Assembly (NCBI GenBank): GCA_964444075.1
Contig: CAYUFF010000047.1
Coordinates: 1-5,514, forward strand
Length of the DNA stretch: 5,514 nucleotides
Reading direction: 5' to 3'
From: CAYUFF01 sp964444075
GTDB taxonomy: Archaea; Aenigmatarchaeota; Aenigmatarchaeia; CG10238-14; SCSR01
Shown here: positions 5,376 to 5,514 of the stretch, in pieces
Position numbering within the stretch: the first letter of the stretch is position 1
Layout of the letters: every line of letters starts with the position of its first letter
Notes under the pieces: model-generated
The model's input: the letters and a program-made list of their open reading frames with translations, nothing else
What the model was told of the DNA's origin: nothing
Databases searched by the model: none
Program-made: the position numbers and the translations under genes

Positions 5376-5514
5376 GTTAATTTCTATACAAATGTTTCTA
5401 CTTAAAAATTTCGTTGCTGTAAACTCTAGTTTTGGATTGGTGTAAAGAAGTTTCGGGGCATACGGACCTGCCGTCGCCCGCACCTTCCTCCGCCTTATCG
5501 GCGGCGGTCCCCCA

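Noticed and set aside
5376..5483. Extending the endonuclease to an ATG in the 16S exon (MRATAGPYAP...)
   Set aside because: The extra codons come from conserved 16S rRNA upstream of the 5' splice site and cannot have evolved as protein.

Overview
This window reads as a stretch of archaeal chromosome in which every supportable gene lies on the minus strand. The evidence is a run of archaeal/eukaryotic-type information-processing genes (replication factor C small subunit, RNA polymerase subunit P, ribosomal proteins L37Ae and S19e, PDCD5, RNase P component 4) and an archaeal-type 16S rRNA. Two BHB (bulge-helix-bulge) introns in the 16S gene, one carrying a LAGLIDADG ORF, suggest a thermophilic TACK-type archaeon. 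That placement is an inference, and I cannot name the genus.

Layout from low to high coordinates (transcription runs the other way). Positions 1-1076 hold a tight cluster transcribed rpl37ae > rpoP > rfcS, with a TATA box about 25 nt before the first ATG; rfcS runs off the left edge. Positions 1077-1272 are intergenic, with a T-rich probable terminator. Positions 1273-3577 hold a cluster transcribed amino-acid permease > rnp4 > rps19e > PDCD5, with overlaps or very short gaps. Positions 3619-4320 encode a HAD-family phosphatase. Positions 4531-5514 are the 3' part of the 16S rRNA gene, whose 5' part lies beyond the right edge.

The 16S gene is the notable part. One intron (4949-5451, 503 nt) lies at E. 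coli-equivalent position 1213/1214 and encodes a LAGLIDADG protein whose frame has no stop inside the intron. The other (4579-4683, 105 nt) lies between the decoding-site adenines A1492 and A1493. This small intron carries two perfect antisense segments to its own host rRNA: 12 nt against the 5' strand of the decoding site (about 1405-1416), and 14 nt against the anti-Shine-Dalgarno tail. Each follows directly on a box C-like sequence. Both pairings would be pseudoknotted with the 12-bp intron stem needed for splicing. The intron could therefore be a maturation checkpoint, an intron-encoded box C/D-like guide or chaperone, or a decoy RNA; these are hypotheses. The 16S also departs from near-universal sequence at C1400 (U here) and A1499 (C here), both in common PCR primer sites.

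No 23S or tRNA gene follows the 16S within the window; the next gene is the HAD phosphatase about 210 bp downstream. The rRNA operon is therefore probably split. No gene-free stretch exceeds 300 bases.
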